Notes: generated by a model not told the origin, from the letters alone. DNA of 64,000 nt from Fictibacillus sp. FJAT-27399 (GCF_001510655.1 NZ_LMVC01000003.1:318389-382388); one strand, 5' to 3'; shown: positions 17,512 through 26,579, numbered from the stretch's first letter. A program made the numbers and translations.

Positions 17512-17561
17512 GGTGCCTGGCACCGGCTTTTGACACTTGTGTAATCGCGGTGCCTGGCACC
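17512..17561. repeat. REP-like palindromic element 4
   Basis: Two arms of the same orientation, GGTGCCTGGCACC at 17512-17524 and 17549-17561, with the hybrid core TTTTGACACTTGTGTAA. Just behind it, ACCGCACACCAAC occurs twice in tandem (17574-17599). Confidence 0.9.
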
Positions 17562-17694
17562 ACACATCATGGCACCGCACACCAACACCGCACACCAACA
17601 AAATTTCCAATATTTTTAAGATATTTCATTTTACTAGAAAAGAAAAATGATATAATAAAGCTTGCATAAAATTAGACAAAAGATGGGGAAGAGA

Positions 17695-19581
17695 ATGAAT
17701 ACATTTAAACGCACGATGTCCATTTTAACCGCTGGATTGGTAGGTACAAGCCTATTAGGAACAGCTGTCCATGCGCAAGGAACAGAGCTTGCTAAAAGAA
17801 ACCTATTCTTTAGCACACAAACGATAGAACAGCCGTCCGAATCCATAGATCTAGCTAACGTTAATAAAAGAGAAATTATTGTAAAAACGAAAGAAGGAAA
17901 CGCGTTTACACCTTCTTCATACGGCCTGGAAACCACCTCGGCACCTTCTATCCTGAAAGAAGAAGGAATCAGTGTTTACCAGGTTCCTAACGACAAAAAC
18001 TATGAAAGAACACTGTCACAGATCAAAGCTGATCAAGCTGTGGAATATGCTGAACCGAACTACCTTTCAAAAAGAACAGCTGAGACGGTAAAGCCAAACG
18101 ATAAACTGTATGACCAGCAGTGGGCATTAAAAAAGATCAACTGGGCAAAAGATCTAGTGAATCCGCCAGCAGGACAGAAACCGGTCATCGTTGCTGTTTT
18201 GGACACAGGAGTTAATGCTGCTCATCCCGACCTAAAAGGGAAGGTGCTCAAGGGCAAAGACTTTGTGAACAACCTTAAAACGGCCAATGATACGGTCGGC
18301 CACGGGACTGAGGTCTCCGGAATCATAGCCGCAGCGACTGACAATAAGATCGGCATCAGCGGTTTAAACAATCATGTTCAGATTCTTCCTGTACGGGTTG
18401 GCGGGAAAGTAAGCATTCCTAATTCAAGCGCGATCGCCGGTCTTCATTACGCTATAGACCACGGTGCGAAAGTCATTAATATGAGCTTTGGATCTGCCGA
18501 ACCGAGCCAGGCAGAATATGATGCCATCATGGAAGCTGTCCACAAAGGAATTATTCTGGTAGCGGCTTCAGGTAACGAGAATCCAGTGTACGGTGTGAAC
18601 TATCCGGCTGCCTATCCGCAGGTCATCAGTGTCGGTGCGACGAGATACAACGATGTTATCGCTCCGTTCTCGAGCAGAGGGCCAGAACTCGATGTTGTCG
18701 CTCCAGGAACAAACATCATGACGACGCTTATGAACGGGAAATACGGCTCACAGGATGTTTCAGGGACATCATTTTCCGCGCCGATGGTTTCAGGACTGGC
18801 ATCTCTTTTACTAACGAAAAATCAAGCGCTGACACCTCAGCAAGTCGAATATATGATTGAAAAATCAGCATTCAAGCCTGATCGTGAGGGCTATAAAAAC
18901 GCTGCCGGGCTGACTGATTTTTATGGATACGGAAGAATTGATGCAGCCAAAGCTTTAGAGACGAAATTTCCTTCTCTTGCTGGAGATACAACGGATATTC
19001 CGGCAAAAGCCAAGTGGATGAGCAAGGGAACGGTTTACAAAGATAAGTTTGATGTTCCGTTTGATGGGGACATGTACCGTTTTAAATTAACGAAAGAATA
19101 CAATGTGAAGATTGAAGTATCAGCCACAGCAGGCATGGATCCAGTCGTTGCCGTAGACAGAATCACAGCTGACGGAAAGCTGACGTATGAAAAAATTGCT
19201 GATAAAAGCGGTGTGGGCAAAGCAGAAACATGGTATGCCAAACTGAAACCGGGCATTAATTATGTGACCGTTTATGAAGCGAACAACCACTGGTCAGCAA
19301 AGCCTTACAGCGTTAAATTCACTACCTTCGAAGCTGTTGCTCCGGCTGCTCCCAAGGTAAACAAAGTCGATAGTAACGATAAATACGTTACCGGAAAAGC
19401 AGAAAAAAAATCAAAAATAGAAGTTAAAAAAGGGAAGACTGTTATCGGAAAAGCGGCGGCGAGCTCTTTAGGTGCCTACAAAGCTCCGATCAAAGCCCAA
19501 AAACGCGGAACGGTTCTCTATGTGACCGCGACTGATGCAGCAGGCAACAAAAGCAAATCTACTAAAGTTACTGTAAAATAA
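17695..19581 (+). CDS. Secreted subtilisin-like serine protease (S8) with C-terminal Ig-like domain
   Basis: 628 residues. The signal peptide ends near VHAQG (about 25). A propeptide-like part follows (about 50-125, IIVKTKEG...YAEPNYL). The S8 domain has catalytic Asp170 (VAVLDTGVN), His203 (GHGTEVSG) and Ser359 (SGTSFSAPM). The next stretch (about 440-545) is probably a pre-peptidase beta domain, and the last 70 residues (VTGKAEKKSKIEVKKG...YVTATDAAGNKSKST) form a Big_6-like domain. It cleaves proteins outside the cell or in the wall. The start is ATG 17695 behind GGGGAAGAG. A TATAAT lies at 17651-17656, with only a weak -35 upstream. Confidence 0.92.
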   Translation: MNTFKRTMSILTAGLVGTSLLGTAVHAQGTELAKRNLFFSTQTIEQPSESIDLANVNKREIIVKTKEGNAFTPSSYGLETTSAPSILKEEGISVYQVPNDKNYERTLSQIKADQAVEYAEPNYLSKRTAETVKPNDKLYDQQWALKKINWAKDLVNPPAGQKPVIVAVLDTGVNAAHPDLKGKVLKGKDFVNNLKTANDTVGHGTEVSGIIAAATDNKIGISGLNNHVQILPVRVGGKVSIPNSSAIAGLHYAIDHGAKVINMSFGSAEPSQAEYDAIMEAVHKGIILVAASGNENPVYGVNYPAAYPQVISVGATRYNDVIAPFSSRGPELDVVAPGTNIMTTLMNGKYGSQDVSGTSFSAPMVSGLASLLLTKNQALTPQQVEYMIEKSAFKPDREGYKNAAGLTDFYGYGRIDAAKALETKFPSLAGDTTDIPAKAKWMSKGTVYKDKFDVPFDGDMYRFKLTKEYNVKIEVSATAGMDPVVAVDRITADGKLTYEKIADKSGVGKAETWYAKLKPGINYVTVYEANNHWSAKPYSVKFTTFEAVAPAAPKVNKVDSNDKYVTGKAEKKSKIEVKKGKTVIGKAAASSLGAYKAPIKAQKRGTVLYVTATDAAGNKSKSTKVTVK

Positions 19582-19601
19582 CGAAATCCAGTCATCAGCT
19601 T

Positions 19602-19636
19602 AAAAAGCTCTCCGATTAGTATCCGGAGAGCTTTTT
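19602..19636 (+). terminator. Terminator of the S8 protease gene
   Basis: AAAAAGCTCTCCG / CGGAGAGCTTTTT stem with a short loop. Confidence 0.9.
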
Positions 19637-19656
19637 GTATGTGGTGCAATTGATTG

Positions 19657-19707
19657 GGTGCCAGGCACCGCCATTTACACACTTGTGTAACGATGGTGCC
19701 TGGCACC
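19657..19707. repeat. REP-like palindromic element 5
   Basis: Arms at 19657-19669 and 19695-19707; inner palindrome TTTACACACTTGTGTAA. It lies directly behind the protease terminator. Confidence 0.9.
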
Positions 19708-19774
19708 CTTATAATCAATTAGACCTAAGTCTCCTTCGTTCTACCCAAATATACAAAAAAGTTAAAAAATTCAC

Positions 19775-19804
19775 TTGTCATCTGCCAGTTTCTTCCGATA
19801 TATT
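19775..19804 (+). promoter_or_regulatory. Sigma-A-like promoter of the NlpC/P60 gene
   Basis: TTGTCA at 19775-19780, an 18-base spacer and TATATT at 19799-19804. TCCGATAT at 19794 also resembles a sigma-D -10, but no TAAA stands 15 bases upstream. Confidence 0.5.
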
Positions 19805-19848
19805 TAGTAGTATATGGCACTTATGGTCGAATAAGGAGGGATACGCAT

Positions 19849-21333
19849 TTGAAAAAGGGTAACACGAACGCGGTTAAAACTCTGGTCATTTCCTCTGCTT
19901 GTGCGGGGGCAATTCTGCTTCTTCCGTCCAAAGGAGAGGCAGCATTAGGAGATCAAGTGTTACGGAACGGTATGAAGCATCCGGATGTTAAGGAACTGCA
20001 GCGGGCGCTTTTGCATCAAGGCTATTTAAAGTCTTCACATGTTACAGGTTATTACGGGCCGGTTACCACAAACGCGGTAAAAGAGTTTCAGAAAAAGCAC
20101 CGTCTTGTGATTGATGGCATAACAGGCAAGATGACCGTCCGGGCGATCACACAGAAACCAGTGGTCAAACCGCCTGCCAGTACTCCAAAAACGGTGAAAG
20201 CCACCTATAAAACGCTGAAACAAGGCTCTCAAGGGAATGAGGTAGAGCAGCTCCAGCGGAAGCTGAAGGAGCTTAAGTACTTTAAATACCCTAAGATCAC
20301 AGGTTATTTCGGCAGAGTGACAGCCGATGCTGTAAAGGCTTATCAGAAGGAAAAGAAAATATCGGCATCGGGAATAGCGGATGATAAGACACAAAGATTA
20401 CTCTTTAAGGCATCATCAGCATCTCCCGTGAAAAGCCAAAAGCCTGTCCCAGCTAAGCCGAAGCCGGCTAACGAGTCTTCGTTCATCCTTCGCTTGAATT
20501 CGATAGGTTCCGAAGTCCATGAGCTCCAATCTGATTTGAAAGCTCTTGGTTTTTACAATTATAGCCTGGACAGGATTTTCGGAAAAAAGACAGAGGCAAG
20601 CGTCAAGTCATTCCAAAAAGCGTATAAGCTACCGGTTACAGGAGTGGCGGACAGCAAGACCCTCACGATAATCAGTGCCGAAGCAAAGAAAAAAGAAGAT
20701 GAAACGGCACCTCCTTCATCTGCAGATCTGCGGCTGCATTCGGTAGGTCCCAAGGTTTATCAGCTTCAATCCGACTTAAAAGTGCTTGGTTTTTATACAT
20801 ATAAGGTAGATAACATTTTTGGAAAGATGACAGAGATGAGTGTCAAATCATTTCAAAAAGCCTATAAGCTTTCCGTTACGGGAGTAGCCGACAGCAAGAC
20901 CATTGAAAAAATCAAAGCTGAAGTAAAAAAGAAGGGGATTGAACCGGCTAAACCGCAAACAACGGCCAAGCCATTCAGCGTTATTAATCTAGTAGGTGAT
21001 GCAGCAGAGCTTGTCGGAACGCCTTATACGTGGGGAGGCGAAACGGTGGAAGAAGGCTTTGACTGCAGCGGATTCCTTGTATACCTGTTTAAAAAGCAAA
21101 ATGTACAGCTGCCAAGAACGGTAGCTTCTATTTGGGATGCTGGAAAAACGGTAAGCCAGCCGAAAGTGGGAGACATCGTATTTTTTGAAACCTATAAAAA
21201 AGGGCCATCCCATGCGGGCATCTATATCGGCAATAACAATTTTGTCCACAGCGGCTCTCGCGGCGTAGCAGTCAGCGACATTAGGCTGTCCTACTGGACC
21301 GACCGCTATCTAGGGGCTAAACAACTTTATTAA
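19849..21333 (+). CDS. Secreted NlpC/P60 peptidase with four peptidoglycan-binding repeats
   Basis: 494 residues. Signal peptide about 1-32 (cut after GEAA). Four PG_binding_1 repeats lie near 38-98, 122-180, 203-265 and 285-348, each with the VK(E/A)(L/F)Q...G(V/I)ADSKT pattern; repeats three and four are close copies. The NlpC/P60 domain (about 375-494) has catalytic Cys406 (FDCSGF), His455 (SHAGIYIG) and His467 (FVHSGS). It should cleave D-Glu-meso-DAP-type stem peptide bonds as an autolysin. The start is TTG 19849 behind AAGGAGGG. REP elements lie on both sides. Confidence 0.93.
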   Translation: MKKGNTNAVKTLVISSACAGAILLLPSKGEAALGDQVLRNGMKHPDVKELQRALLHQGYLKSSHVTGYYGPVTTNAVKEFQKKHRLVIDGITGKMTVRAITQKPVVKPPASTPKTVKATYKTLKQGSQGNEVEQLQRKLKELKYFKYPKITGYFGRVTADAVKAYQKEKKISASGIADDKTQRLLFKASSASPVKSQKPVPAKPKPANESSFILRLNSIGSEVHELQSDLKALGFYNYSLDRIFGKKTEASVKSFQKAYKLPVTGVADSKTLTIISAEAKKKEDETAPPSSADLRLHSVGPKVYQLQSDLKVLGFYTYKVDNIFGKMTEMSVKSFQKAYKLSVTGVADSKTIEKIKAEVKKKGIEPAKPQTTAKPFSVINLVGDAAELVGTPYTWGGETVEEGFDCSGFLVYLFKKQNVQLPRTVASIWDAGKTVSQPKVGDIVFFETYKKGPSHAGIYIGNNNFVHSGSRGVAVSDIRLSYWTDRYLGAKQLY

Positions 21334-21345
21334 TCTATAAAATTG

Positions 21346-21395
21346 GGTGCCAGGCACCGCCTTTTGACATATGTCAAAACGTGGTGCCTGGCACC
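21346..21395. repeat. REP-like palindromic element 6
   Basis: Arms at 21346-21358 and 21383-21395; perfect inner palindrome TTTTGACATATGTCAAAA. It is the only structure between two convergent genes and may serve as a two-way terminator. Confidence 0.92.
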
Positions 21396-21419
21396 CTTTT
21401 TTAAACTTGAACTTGCTTT

Positions 21420-22124
21420 TTATTTCTTCATCCCGAGCATTTCGGGAACGGTGACAAAGGTGTATCCTTGCTTTTTGAGGCGCTCGATGATTTTGGGTAA
21501 GGCTACTGTTGTGTTGCTCATATTTTTATGGGGGATGGTGTGCTGGAGGATGATCGCTCCAGGACGGGTCTCCTTTTTTACTGTATTCAGGATGGTGCCT
21601 GTAGAAACACCAGACCAGTCGCGGGTATCCACTGACCAGATGACGACTTTCATGTGGGCACGCTTCGCTTCAGAGATGACGAGATTGTTATAGCTTCCGT
21701 ATGGAGGTCTCATAACGGCTGGCTGATATCCGATGAGGGGGTGCAGGAGTTGATTGGTCTTGGTTAGTTCAGAGCGGATTTTGGTGCGGTTTGACTTGGT
21801 AAGGGAAGGATGGCTGTAGGTGTGGTTGCCGATATAATGGCCGTCTTTGTGGATCCGTTTAATAACTGATGGATAGGCTTTCACCTGTTTTCCGACAACA
21901 AAAAAGGTGGCTTTAACATGATATTTTTTTAAAATGTAAAGAATCTGATCGGTTGTTTTTCCATCAGGGCCGTCATCGAAGGTAAGGGCTGCTACCTTTT
22001 TCGTTTTTGGACCGGAAGTGTATACTTCAGATGATTTTGAGGCTGTAACGGATTGGTTTGGAAGGATGAAGGAGCTTGCGAGCAATAAAGCAAATAACCC
22101 TAAGAAAAATATCCCCTTTTTCAT
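21420..22124 (-). CDS. Secreted polysaccharide deacetylase (CE4, NodB domain)
   Basis: 234 residues. Signal peptide about 1-29. The CE4 motifs appear in order: TFDDGPDG (Asp pair), HTYSHPSL (two His ligands), RPPYGSYN, VIWSVDTRDW, and ILQH near the end. Such enzymes remove N-acetyl groups from peptidoglycan or other GlcNAc/MurNAc polymers at the cell surface, which can raise lysozyme resistance. The start is ATG 22124 behind AAAAGGGAGA. An ECF-sigma-type promoter lies about 120 bases upstream (22243-22268), which fits a wall-stress gene. Confidence 0.93.
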   Translation of the reverse strand: MKKGIFFLGLFALLLASSFILPNQSVTASKSSEVYTSGPKTKKVAALTFDDGPDGKTTDQILYILKKYHVKATFFVVGKQVKAYPSVIKRIHKDGHYIGNHTYSHPSLTKSNRTKIRSELTKTNQLLHPLIGYQPAVMRPPYGSYNNLVISEAKRAHMKVVIWSVDTRDWSGVSTGTILNTVKKETRPGAIILQHTIPHKNMSNTTVALPKIIERLKKQGYTFVTVPEMLGMKK

Positions 22125-22242
22125 GTTTTGATCTCCCTTTTCTCAAATGAGTTGCAATGGACAGCAGGCCTTATAGGTACGTGCTGTCCGTGTTTACCAT
22201 CATTCGTCCCTTCATAAGAAATGAGCTGCATTTATAAGATTA

Positions 22243-22268
22243 GACGGCGGATTTTCCGAAAGGTTTCA
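22243..22268 (-). promoter_or_regulatory. ECF-sigma-type promoter of the deacetylase
   Basis: On the minus strand TGAAAC (22268-22263), a 16-base spacer and CGTC (22246-22243): an exact match to the sigM/sigW/sigX-type pattern. Confidence 0.65.
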
Positions 22269-22316
22269 TTGTCCAAATAAATTCATGAAATCTTTGAAAA
22301 ATCGGTTGGAGAGTTA

Positions 22317-22345
22317 TTGACTTTTTACCCGTTCGTTACCATAAT
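22317..22345 (+). promoter_or_regulatory. Sigma-A-like promoter of the 22435 gene
   Basis: TTGACT at 22317-22322, a 17-base spacer and CATAAT at 22340-22345. Confidence 0.55.
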
Positions 22346-22434
22346 AGGAATATAGTACTCTATTTTTGGATAATAAATGGTAATATTATATTAAAATACT
22401 ACTGGAATATGTAATTGAGGGAAGGGTCCACACC

Positions 22435-23211
22435 ATGAAGGCAGGGGCAATTGAAGTCCATGACTGGAAAAGTAATATTGTTCCTCATCAAACAAACGAA
22501 TGGTACTATCATTCTTTTAAAACCTTGCTTGGATTGAGGATAAAAGGATATCAAAACCGCCATCGTAATTACTTTTCTCTATATAAAAAAAACATTCGAA
22601 CATTATATATAACGAAGCATGCGGCTTACCGATGGAACATACGCATTGGTCCGAACATGAGTCTTGTTTCCCTGCAATCATTTATGAATACGTTATGGTG
22701 TGAACCGGAACGGATGGTGATCGTCGGACGGAATACCGCCATTATTGACAATGAGATCGTCTTTACCTTTGAAGTCGAGAACGACAGCATGATCGTTACG
22801 ACTTTCTATGGAAGGATCTCTATTCTGCCTGCCCTGCAAAGCATCACAAACCTGCATAAATTGAATGATTATCCTCATCAGCTGCTTGATCTTTATCTGC
22901 CGGAACATGTTTTGCGCCATCAGATGCTGCCGATCCTGCCAATGAATTCAATGATGTTCTCTGGCTCGCGTTTTTCGTATAAACTGGAGGAATTTCTGTT
23001 TGACCGCAATACTCAAAAATTGATAAGCGGGTACCGCCATTCCCTTGAAGGCTATGAACGAAAATGGTTCTTGTATACATTTATGAACAGCGGCCAGCTT
23101 ACGGTAAAGGAATTAATACCGGGGCAAAAGCTTGGTAAAAGTGTGAACAGTGCGCTTCGTCTTTTAGGTCAGCCTCAGATGAAGCACAAGATGGAACTGC
23201 AGACGCAATAA
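22435..23211 (+). CDS. Protein of unknown function, 258 residues
   Basis: I do not recognise this protein. It has no signal peptide and no clear membrane segment and is rich in Tyr, His and Arg. A middle part (about 85-145, RMVIVGRNTAIIDNEIVFTFEVENDSMIV...) looks beta-rich, and the C-terminus (TVKELIPGQKLGKSVNSAL) is basic. Expression is credible: a good promoter, GAGGGAAGG before ATG 22435, and a shared terminator with the convergent slaP gene. It is divergent from the deacetylase. It might work with the neighbouring wall or Sec genes, but nothing in the sequence shows this. Confidence 0.75.
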   Translation: MKAGAIEVHDWKSNIVPHQTNEWYYHSFKTLLGLRIKGYQNRHRNYFSLYKKNIRTLYITKHAAYRWNIRIGPNMSLVSLQSFMNTLWCEPERMVIVGRNTAIIDNEIVFTFEVENDSMIVTTFYGRISILPALQSITNLHKLNDYPHQLLDLYLPEHVLRHQMLPILPMNSMMFSGSRFSYKLEEFLFDRNTQKLISGYRHSLEGYERKWFLYTFMNSGQLTVKELIPGQKLGKSVNSALRLLGQPQMKHKMELQTQ

Positions 23212-23213
23212 AT

Positions 23214-23249
23214 GAAAAAGGAGAAACCCAGCCGGGGTTTCTCCTTTTG
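23214..23249. terminator. Bidirectional terminator between convergent genes
   Basis: AAAAAGGAGAAACCC / GGGTTTCTCCTTTT; serves the 22435 gene and, on the minus strand, slaP-secA2. Confidence 0.85.
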
Positions 23250-23251
23250 CT

Positions 23252-24157
23252 TTATGATTGTGGAGGATAGACCTTCCACGCCGATAGATCAGGTGTTTTG
23301 TTAAGAAGAAGCGCCTCCGGAAAAATGAAGGTCCATGGCTTGCTCGTATTGGCCTTCACTTCAAAATCGGTAAGCTGGAATGCTCCTTTGGCGGTCAGCT
23401 CGCCGCTTGCGTCTTCAAAGCATAACGGCAGCTGCTCCACCTTGATGTCCTTGTCGCTTCCGTTGCGGATGAGCAGGGTAACAGACAGATCGCTGTTTTC
23501 ACCGATACGGGCTTCGATTCCCATAAAGTTGATCTCACCGGCTGTAAGAGGAGGAAGGTTATTCACCATCTCATAGAGCCTCGTTTTCTGCATGTCATTC
23601 AAGCTGTTTTCCCAGCTTTCATGGAGCATGAGCTGGTGCTCAGACGGTGCTTTCTTCTTAAGTTCGAACGCAATTCTCCACTCTTCTTCGGCTGGAAAGC
23701 CGTTTCCGAGCAGGTCTTCTTCAGAAAACAGGAAGATCCACGGCTGGCAAGTGTTAGCCGGCAGATCGCCCATGAGCTCGAGGTCAAAGGTTTTCCGTGC
23801 GAAGACGGTTCCTTCAGTATCAAGAAGGAGCAATGTGACTTCCTCAAAACGGATGCTCTTTGACAGGGTGTTGCGGATAAACGCGTTCACCATAAAACTG
23901 TCGTCATCGGATACAACATCAATTTTGGAGATCGAAATCTGGTTCGGTTTTAATTTAGGCAGCTGGGCATGATGAAACTGATACACGTAGCGCTCCTGAA
24001 CGGTGATATCCCATTCCGGATGGATGTGCAGTACAGTTTCAGCCACTTCAGCAACGGGATCCTGGCTCGCATCCGTATCTTGAACCGGCTCTACGACCGC
24101 CACGGGTGCCTCGTTTGTATCTTTACTATTTGTGCTTTTTTTGAAAAAGGATAGCAT
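23252..24157 (-). CDS. slaP: Accessory Sec S-layer assembly protein (SlaP-like)
   Basis: 301 residues, cytoplasmic, opening MLSFFKKSTNSKD. It contains two similar halves (about 70-175 and 195-300), each with an ISISKIDVVSDDDSFMVNAFIRNT- or INFMGIEARIGENSDLSVTLLIRNG-like strand pattern ending in KPW-F-FPE or QPWIFLFSEE. This duplicated domain and the position next to secA2 match the SlaP protein, which in B. anthracis works with SecA2 to secrete S-layer proteins. ATG 24157 overlaps the secA2 stop codon by one base (TAATG), so translation is coupled. A longer frame to 24232 lies inside secA2 and is rejected. Confidence 0.85.
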   Translation of the reverse strand: MLSFFKKSTNSKDTNEAPVAVVEPVQDTDASQDPVAEVAETVLHIHPEWDITVQERYVYQFHHAQLPKLKPNQISISKIDVVSDDDSFMVNAFIRNTLSKSIRFEEVTLLLLDTEGTVFARKTFDLELMGDLPANTCQPWIFLFSEEDLLGNGFPAEEEWRIAFELKKKAPSEHQLMLHESWENSLNDMQKTRLYEMVNNLPPLTAGEINFMGIEARIGENSDLSVTLLIRNGSDKDIKVEQLPLCFEDASGELTAKGAFQLTDFEVKANTSKPWTFIFPEALLLNKTPDLSAWKVYPPQS

Positions 24158-26535
24158 TACTGTCCTCCGGTTAATTCCGTTTGGCTGTATTGAACAACAG
24201 GCGCAAACTGGATGGTAATTTCTTGGTTCCATTCTCTATGCATGTCCAAAAAGGCTTCGTACGCGTCTTTTTCAAACATGCGGTAAGGATCTTCCTGAGA
24301 ATAGCTCTTCAGGTGCATGCCTTCTTTTATAAAATTCATCGTTTCGAGGTGGCGCAGCCAGAGGGTATCGAGAGACCGGAGGATAAAGCCTTTCACCTCA
24401 TGGTCACGCTCCATGTTCTCCTCTGCAGCCAAGCGTTCCATCAGGCTGTTCCTCTCAGCCAAAAACCCATCAACAACATCCTGGATCTCATCTTTTTCCA
24501 TATCGTTAAACATAGAATCGGTCAACGTCTGTTCTGGAAAAATCTTTTGAAGGTCAGCCCGTAAACCATTAAGATCCCAATCCTCAAAAGGCAGTTCTTC
24601 CACACAATAGGTGTCGACCACATGTGTGGCATATTCCTTAGTACTGTCCTGGATGAGAGGGTAAACCGATGGTTCGTCCAGGATTCGGTTGCGCAGCGCA
24701 TAAACGACCTTGCGCTGCTGATCGGAAACGTTATCCACCTTCAGCAGGTGTTCACGTGCGGAATAGAAGATTCCCTCAATCGAAAGCTGTACTTTGTTCA
24801 CAAATTTAAGAGGGTCAGGCTTGATAACTTCCCCTGTACTGTTTGTTTCGGCTTTTTTGATCCATTTTTCAATTTCTTCTTTATCCATCTTGCTGAAGAG
24901 CTCGTCCTCAAGAGACAGAATGAACTGGGAGGAACCTGGGTCTCCCTGGCGTCCGGCACGTCCGCGCAGCTGGTTATCAATACGCCGGCTTTCATGGCGT
25001 TCCGTTCCAATAATATGGAGTCCGCCGAGATCAGATACGTCTTCACCAAGCAGGATATCGGTACCGCGTCCGGCCATGTTCGTCGCGATCATGATCGTTC
25101 CTTTTTGCCCGGCCATGGAAATGATGCGCGCTTCCTGTTCTTCGCTTTTTGCGTTCAGGATCAGGTATGGCAGGCTCTCCTTGTCGAGAAGGGAAGCCAG
25201 GTGTTCGGATTGCTCGATGGAGGTTGTTCCAACAAGGATCGGACGTTTGGTCGCGTGAAATGATTTGATATCGGTCACGATTCGTTTGAACTTATCAGCA
25301 AGTGTGCGGTAGACAACATCTGGCAGGTCAACACGCTGTCTCGGGCGGTTCGTAGGAATCTCAACGACATTCAAATGATACGTGTTGTAAAATTCCTGTT
25401 TTTCCGTAGACGCTGTACCTGTCATGCCGGACAGTTTGCTGTAGATTCTAAAATAGTTCTGGATGGTAATGGTCGCCTGGGTCTCGTTCTCGTCTTTGAT
25501 CTCAAGCCCTTCTTTTGCTTCGATCGCCTGCTGCAGCCCGTCACTGTAGCTTCGTCCTTCCATAACGCGTCCAGTGAACGAATCAACAAGCATTACTTCC
25601 CCATCTCTTACGATGTAATCCACATCGCGTTTCATGACCGCGTGGGCACGAAGAGATTGAAGAACAAAATGGAACAGCAGCTGATGCTCTTCATCAAAGA
25701 GGTTGGAGATGCCGAAAGAACGCTCGATCGTCTGGACACCTTTCTCGGTAAGGAAGAGCTGCTTCGTATCCGCAACAAGTTCATAATGATCATCTCTTTT
25801 AAACATGGAGACGATCTGGTTTGTAATAAAGAAAAGATCAGCTGATAGCTGTGATTTATTGGCGATGATCAGCGGAGTTCTTGCTTCATCGATTAAAATA
25901 GAATCAATTTCATCGACAATCGCATATTGAAGCGGGCGCTGCACTTTTTCAGAAGAGTGAAGCACCATATGATCGCGCAAATAGTCAAAACCGAACTCAT
26001 TGCCCGTTCCGTATGTAATGTCGGCGGCATAGGCCCTTTGCTTCTCTTCTTTAGAGATCTGTGATGTGTTCAAACCGACCTCAAGGCCAAGGAAACGATG
26101 GATCTTCCCAATGGTTTCAAAGTCACGGCTTGCGAGATATTCATTGACTGTGATAACGTGAACGCCTTTTCCTTCAAGCGCGTTCAGATAGCTTGGCAGT
26201 GAGGCAACGAGTGTTTTCCCTTCCCCTGTCTGCATTTCGGCGATCGAGCCCTCATGGAGGACGAGTCCCCCGAGAAGCTGTACGTCATAGTGGCGCTGGC
26301 CGAGGATCCGTTTGCCGGCTTCACGAACAACCGCGAAAGCTTCCAGCTTGATATCCTCCAGCGTCTTTCCGCTGTTCAGCAATTCTTTAAAATAAGGTGT
26401 CTTCTGCTGCAGCTCCTCATCCGATAAGAGTGAAATTTGGGCTTCCAGCTCATTGATTTGCTGTACTTGCTTGTTAAATCGTTTAATATCTGCGGAAGAG
26501 TATCCTTCCATAACCTTTTTTACTATTCCCAGCAT
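24157..26535 (-). CDS. secA2: Accessory preprotein translocase ATPase SecA2
   Basis: 792 residues. NBD1 has Walker A in MQTGEGKTLVASLPS (GEGKT 104-108) and the DEAD-like VDEIDSILIDEARTPL; the cross-linking domain and NBD2 follow (TNMAGRGTDILLG, QLRGRAGRQGDPG). The protein ends after the helical scaffold and lacks the C-terminal CxCxSGK..CH zinc motif usual in housekeeping SecA, and with slaP directly downstream this marks it as SecA2. It drives ATP-dependent export of a subset of surface proteins through SecYEG. The start is ATG 26535 behind AAAGGGAG. No S-layer gene is in the window; possible clients include the wall enzymes nearby (inference). Confidence 0.92.
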   Translation of the reverse strand: MLGIVKKVMEGYSSADIKRFNKQVQQINELEAQISLLSDEELQQKTPYFKELLNSGKTLEDIKLEAFAVVREAGKRILGQRHYDVQLLGGLVLHEGSIAEMQTGEGKTLVASLPSYLNALEGKGVHVITVNEYLASRDFETIGKIHRFLGLEVGLNTSQISKEEKQRAYAADITYGTGNEFGFDYLRDHMVLHSSEKVQRPLQYAIVDEIDSILIDEARTPLIIANKSQLSADLFFITNQIVSMFKRDDHYELVADTKQLFLTEKGVQTIERSFGISNLFDEEHQLLFHFVLQSLRAHAVMKRDVDYIVRDGEVMLVDSFTGRVMEGRSYSDGLQQAIEAKEGLEIKDENETQATITIQNYFRIYSKLSGMTGTASTEKQEFYNTYHLNVVEIPTNRPRQRVDLPDVVYRTLADKFKRIVTDIKSFHATKRPILVGTTSIEQSEHLASLLDKESLPYLILNAKSEEQEARIISMAGQKGTIMIATNMAGRGTDILLGEDVSDLGGLHIIGTERHESRRIDNQLRGRAGRQGDPGSSQFILSLEDELFSKMDKEEIEKWIKKAETNSTGEVIKPDPLKFVNKVQLSIEGIFYSAREHLLKVDNVSDQQRKVVYALRNRILDEPSVYPLIQDSTKEYATHVVDTYCVEELPFEDWDLNGLRADLQKIFPEQTLTDSMFNDMEKDEIQDVVDGFLAERNSLMERLAAEENMERDHEVKGFILRSLDTLWLRHLETMNFIKEGMHLKSYSQEDPYRMFEKDAYEAFLDMHREWNQEITIQFAPVVQYSQTELTGGQ

Positions 26536-26579
26536 AATAAATTTGCTCCCTTTGTCACTTGCATATATATGGCATTTCT

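Noticed and set aside
24622-25263. Plus-strand frames inside secA2
   Set aside because: Antisense shadows of a highly conserved gene.
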